Source: Skeletonema tropicum
Lineage: Eukaryota > Bacillariophyta > Thalassiosirophyceae > Thalassiosirales > Thalassiosiraceae
Assembly (NCBI GenBank): GCA_037178625.1
Contig: CM074140.1
Coordinates: forward strand, 1,116,001 to 1,180,000
Direction of reading: 5' to 3'
DNA length: 64,000 nucleotides
In this document: piece by piece, positions 63,636-64,000 of the stretch
How positions within the stretch are numbered: position 1 is the first letter of the stretch
Layout: each line of letters starts with the position of its first letter
The notes under the pieces: model-generated
Databases searched by the model: none
Told to the model about the DNA's origin: nothing
What the model saw: the letters and a program-made list of their open reading frames with translations, nothing else
Program-made: the position numbers and the translations under genes

Positions 63636-64000
63636 GTTTCTCTTGTGCTATGTATTACTCCAAGAAGTTAAGAAACAGAGACGTCGTCATGTACTCATGC
63701 ACAGTAAGAGTGTATCCTGCTGTCAAAATTTGCATCAGAGATCGAAGAGGATTGTGTTGAGTTGCGGGTTGCGGGTTTCTGTCGGGGCACTCAAGATCCA
63801 AATGGATGTTAAATTGGTCTTTTCTATCCAATATTGGTCCAAATAATACTAATTGGATATTTCGAGGGCTCAAGCTTGGCCCGAATCCTGTCATCTTTCA
63901 CCACCATCTCGCGTTTTTGAGCTCAAAATCATGGCCACACAACATGCATCATCGGCGGCACTCATCATAAAGACGCTATAAATAATATCCACCTTAAGAA
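63636..64000. other. Upstream region of CPI1 to window end
   Basis: Promoter side of the CPI1 gene. No further gene start was supported before the window ends. Confidence 0.4.

Overview
The window reads as nuclear DNA of a diatom, most likely a centric species near Thalassiosirales. The reasons are: short GT-AG introns (about 75-128 bp) in many genes; N-terminal signal peptides followed by ASAF-like motifs, the bipartite plastid address of diatoms; a microsomal delta-12 desaturase of the diatom type; cycloeucalenol cycloisomerase of the cycloartenol sterol route; a Ty1/copia element; and a eukaryotic tRNA-Ser. The species call is inference. The genes are ordinary housekeeping and organelle genes on both strands, with no operon logic.

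Layout. 1-12 kb: tail of a 184-bp satellite array, FAD2-type desaturase, a YEATS-like plus amidoligase-like fusion, a MYND zinc-finger protein, a plastid-targeted membrane protein, a five-TM membrane protein, a small proline/serine-rich protein and a coiled-coil protein. 12-23 kb: ECD/SGT1-family protein, a MORN-repeat gene, a mitochondrial LYR-plus-ApaG protein, methylthioribose-1-phosphate isomerase, an amino acid transporter and a membrane-anchored divergent kinase. 23-29 kb: a 5'-truncated copia element with matching target duplications, then a second, 5'-decapitated copy of the MORN locus. 29-42 kb: a secreted acidic membrane protein, tRNA-Ser(TGA), a PP4R1-like HEAT-repeat gene whose 3' half is tandemly triplicated (1845-bp unit), a probable thylakoid-lumen protein, an acidic nuclear-type protein and peroxisomal 2,4-dienoyl-CoA reductase. 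42.8-49.1 kb: a cluster of small DNA transposons and foldback elements, one nested in another. 49-64 kb: glutamate-cysteine ligase (five exons), the main 184-bp satellite array, a SET-like remnant, RPA1, plastid peptide deformylase, a plastid-targeted unknown, an aldo-keto-reductase-like protein with a VHL-like tail, and cycloeucalenol cycloisomerase.

Two things stand out. First, several proteins have unusual domain pairings (YEATS-like/amidoligase, LYR/ApaG, AKR-like/VHL-like), in some cases with eroded catalytic residues. Second, many otherwise well-conserved genes are broken by single extra bases (+1), several lying at or next to an in-frame stop codon. Insertion-type consensus errors are the simplest explanation, but the pattern deserves checking against raw reads and RNA.

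Limits: all family assignments are by eye, without database searches. Splice sites were inferred from consensus and from continuity of conserved protein sequence.
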